Positions 61,726 to 62,985 of a stretch of 62,985 bases of DNA are shown here, piece by piece; the first letter of the stretch is position 1, and each line of letters starts with the position of its first letter. A program made the translations under genes and the position numbers. Source of the DNA: Lachnospiraceae bacterium (GTDB taxonomy: Bacteria; Bacillota; Clostridia; Lachnospirales; Lachnospiraceae). The notes beneath the pieces were generated by a model, which did not search any database, was not told the DNA's origin, and was given only the letters and a program-made list of their open reading frames with translations. The stretch is taken from the NCBI GenBank assembly GCA_029063085.1, contig JAIDOW010000056.1, positions 24,212-87,196 of the forward strand, read 5' to 3'.

Positions 61726-62250
61726 ATGGAAATCATAACAGAGTTAACAAAATTAGATTATAAATCTGTATTTATTGCAGTATTTGTTATTTTTGCCGGC
61801 ATAAAGACATACATATCTCTTTTTGAATGGTTTACTGATAAACTCGGTATTGAAACAAAATGGATGAAAAAAAAGCGGGAAGAGCATAAACAAATAATAC
61901 TAAATACAAAAGCAATCAAAGAACTATCTAAAATACATGAAGAATCAGTAACACAGTCCATCAGACATGACGAAAAGCTAAAGGATGATATTCTGACTTT
62001 AACCAGTACCGTAAAAGAAATAGCGGATAAGCTAAACATTATGCAAAACAAAATCGATCATACGGAAATGGCAAAATTAAAAAATCAGATTCTTTCTTAC
62101 TATAAAAAATATAAAGATATTGGCGAATGGGACGAATTTGAAAGCGATGTATTTTGGGATTTATATGATAGCTATATTTCCCATGGAGGAAATTCTTTTG
62201 TAAAAAAAGATATTGAGCCCATTATGAGAGAATTACATATAAAAAATTAA
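61726..62250 (+). CDS. Membrane-anchored coiled-coil phage protein
   Basis: The 174-residue protein has one N-terminal membrane segment (SVFIAVFVIFAGIKTYISLF), a coiled coil (about 60-115), and a C-terminal helical part (EWDEFESDVFWDLYDSYISH). This layout is common in clostridial phages next to the lysis genes; a spanin-like or injection role has not been shown. Confidence 0.65.
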   Translation: MEIITELTKLDYKSVFIAVFVIFAGIKTYISLFEWFTDKLGIETKWMKKKREEHKQIILNTKAIKELSKIHEESVTQSIRHDEKLKDDILTLTSTVKEIADKLNIMQNKIDHTEMAKLKNQILSYYKKYKDIGEWDEFESDVFWDLYDSYISHGGNSFVKKDIEPIMRELHIKN

Positions 62251-62268
62251 AAAAGGTGGAAACAAATT

Positions 62269-62643
62269 ATGAAATTAAAATTAGGTGATGTTCTAAATTT
62301 AAACCATACTTTAAAATTAATCATTGATGATAAAAGCAAAAAAATTGATCCGATGTTAAAATTTAAGCTTCTAGGACTCATGAAATCATTAGGTACGCAT
62401 GTTGAAAATTTTGAAATCATAAAAAACGAAAAAATAAAAGAATATGGCAAGGAAACAGATGACGGAAATATTGTGATATCAGATGAAGATACAGAATCAC
62501 TGAAAAAATTCCAAAATGATTTGAATCCTGTAATCAATAGTGATATCACATTAAAAATAGAAAAAATAAAAGCGGAAGAAATTTTTGACAAAGGCATACC
62601 GGCTGAATATCTGATATCCTTATATCCGTTTATAGAAGAATAA
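62269..62643 (+). CDS. Small phage protein, possibly DUF1617
   Basis: The 124-residue hydrophilic protein (MKLKLGDVLNLNHTLKLIID onward) resembles DUF1617 phage proteins in length and opening. GGTGG precedes the ATG. Function unknown. Confidence 0.55.
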   Translation: MKLKLGDVLNLNHTLKLIIDDKSKKIDPMLKFKLLGLMKSLGTHVENFEIIKNEKIKEYGKETDDGNIVISDEDTESLKKFQNDLNPVINSDITLKIEKIKAEEIFDKGIPAEYLISLYPFIEE

Positions 62644-62659
62644 AATGAGGAAGCGATTT

Positions 62660-62788
62660 GTGTGCCCAATCATTAAATGGTATTTCTTAAAACCAAAAAA
62701 TCAAATTACTATAACTCTTTCAAGTAAAACAGCTAAAAATTTATTATCATATCTATCAATTCCGGCAGTCATCCACCATGAAATCTAA
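62660..62788 (+). CDS. Very small phage ORF (42 residues)
   Basis: A GTG at 62660 lies nine bases after GAGG and opens a 42-codon frame (MCPIIKWYFLKPKNQITITL onward). It directly follows the previous gene with 16 bases between. The size limits confidence. No match is recognised. Confidence 0.4.
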   Translation: MCPIIKWYFLKPKNQITITLSSKTAKNLLSYLSIPAVIHHEI

Positions 62789-62985
62789 CTAACATAGCAA
62801 ATCAAATTTTTGGTAAAATTTCATTAAAAAATCTACATAGAATTATAATTTTAGTATGCGTATAAGACAGTTTTGATTGTCACACACCAATAAAATCTAA
62901 CAAATTCTAATTTATTTTTCCAACCCTAAACTTAGTAGCTAAAAAATGTTCTCCAAAGCGAACATGAGATATGCTAATATAATAC
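62789..62985. other. Gene-free right end with promoter-like sequence
   Basis: About 200 AT-rich bases without a gene. The last part holds the inverted repeat ATGTTC/GAACAT (62946-62965) just before a TATAAT-like word (62979-62984), which may be a controlled promoter for genes past the edge. It is not a LexA box because the half-sites point the other way. Confidence 0.35.

Noticed and set aside
62946-62965. Third LexA box
   Set aside because: The half-sites are GTTC then GAAC, the reverse order of a LexA operator.

Overview
The window looks like a low-GC Clostridia chromosome, most likely Lachnospiraceae. The evidence is the gene orders (iscR-nifS-nifU-mnmA, fabH-D-G-F-Z, rimP-nusA-rnpM-ylxQ-infB, prpC-prkC-rsgA-rpe-thiN), strong AGGAGG ribosome sites, frequent TTG and GTG starts, tRNA genes without an encoded CCA, and near-consensus TTGACA/TATAAT promoters with 17-base spacers. 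Positions 1 to about 51,180 are ordinary chromosome, read mainly on the minus strand. From about 51,270 to the right edge the sequence is more AT-rich and phage-like, read mainly on the plus strand.

From left to right, the core part holds: the start of infB with its translation/transcription operon; a sucrose PTS operon (scrA-scrB-scrK) behind repeated operator-like sites; rpmF-yceD and ackA; a membrane diguanylate cyclase and an FtsA/PilM-like ATPase; coaE, polA, a zinc-finger anti-sigma-like protein and mutY; a diverged S24-type repressor and tRNA-Leu(CAA); an apbE/NusG-II/Gx-transporter group joined to the fatty-acid synthesis operon; two CobW-type metal GTPases, one with a His-rich tandem repeat; cysK and the Fe-S assembly operon under IscR; a SpoVB-like flippase, metA, an unusual ligA and rluF; an Lrp regulator; tRNA-Arg(CCG); two convergent RlmH-family genes with complementary losses; putP and a Na/Pi cotransporter; and thiN-rpe-rsgA-prkC-prpC.

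The exciting part is the right-hand 12 kb. Directly upstream of prpC only the last codons of rlmN remain (51,173-51,268), so an element appears to have entered at or near the 3' end of rlmN. A minus-strand operon encodes a small sigma-factor-like protein and a DUF262-like protein. Its promoter has a perfect LexA-type box exactly between -35 and -10, and a second consensus LexA box lies just upstream. Divergently there is a 912-residue protein with the signatures of the two-barrel, single-subunit RNA polymerases (QDE-1/YonO type), including a DVDGD catalytic triad, followed by an HU-like gene as in phage SPbeta (yonO-yonN). A 450-base gap that may be a structured RNA comes next, then phage tail-type genes, a holin, an amidase endolysin and several small phage-type genes.

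My reading is an SOS-inducible, SPbeta-related prophage or domesticated phage element that carries two of its own transcription factors (a sigma factor and an RNA polymerase) to drive a late operon. No integrase, terminase, portal or capsid gene is visible, so either these lie past the right edge or the element is tail-only or defective.
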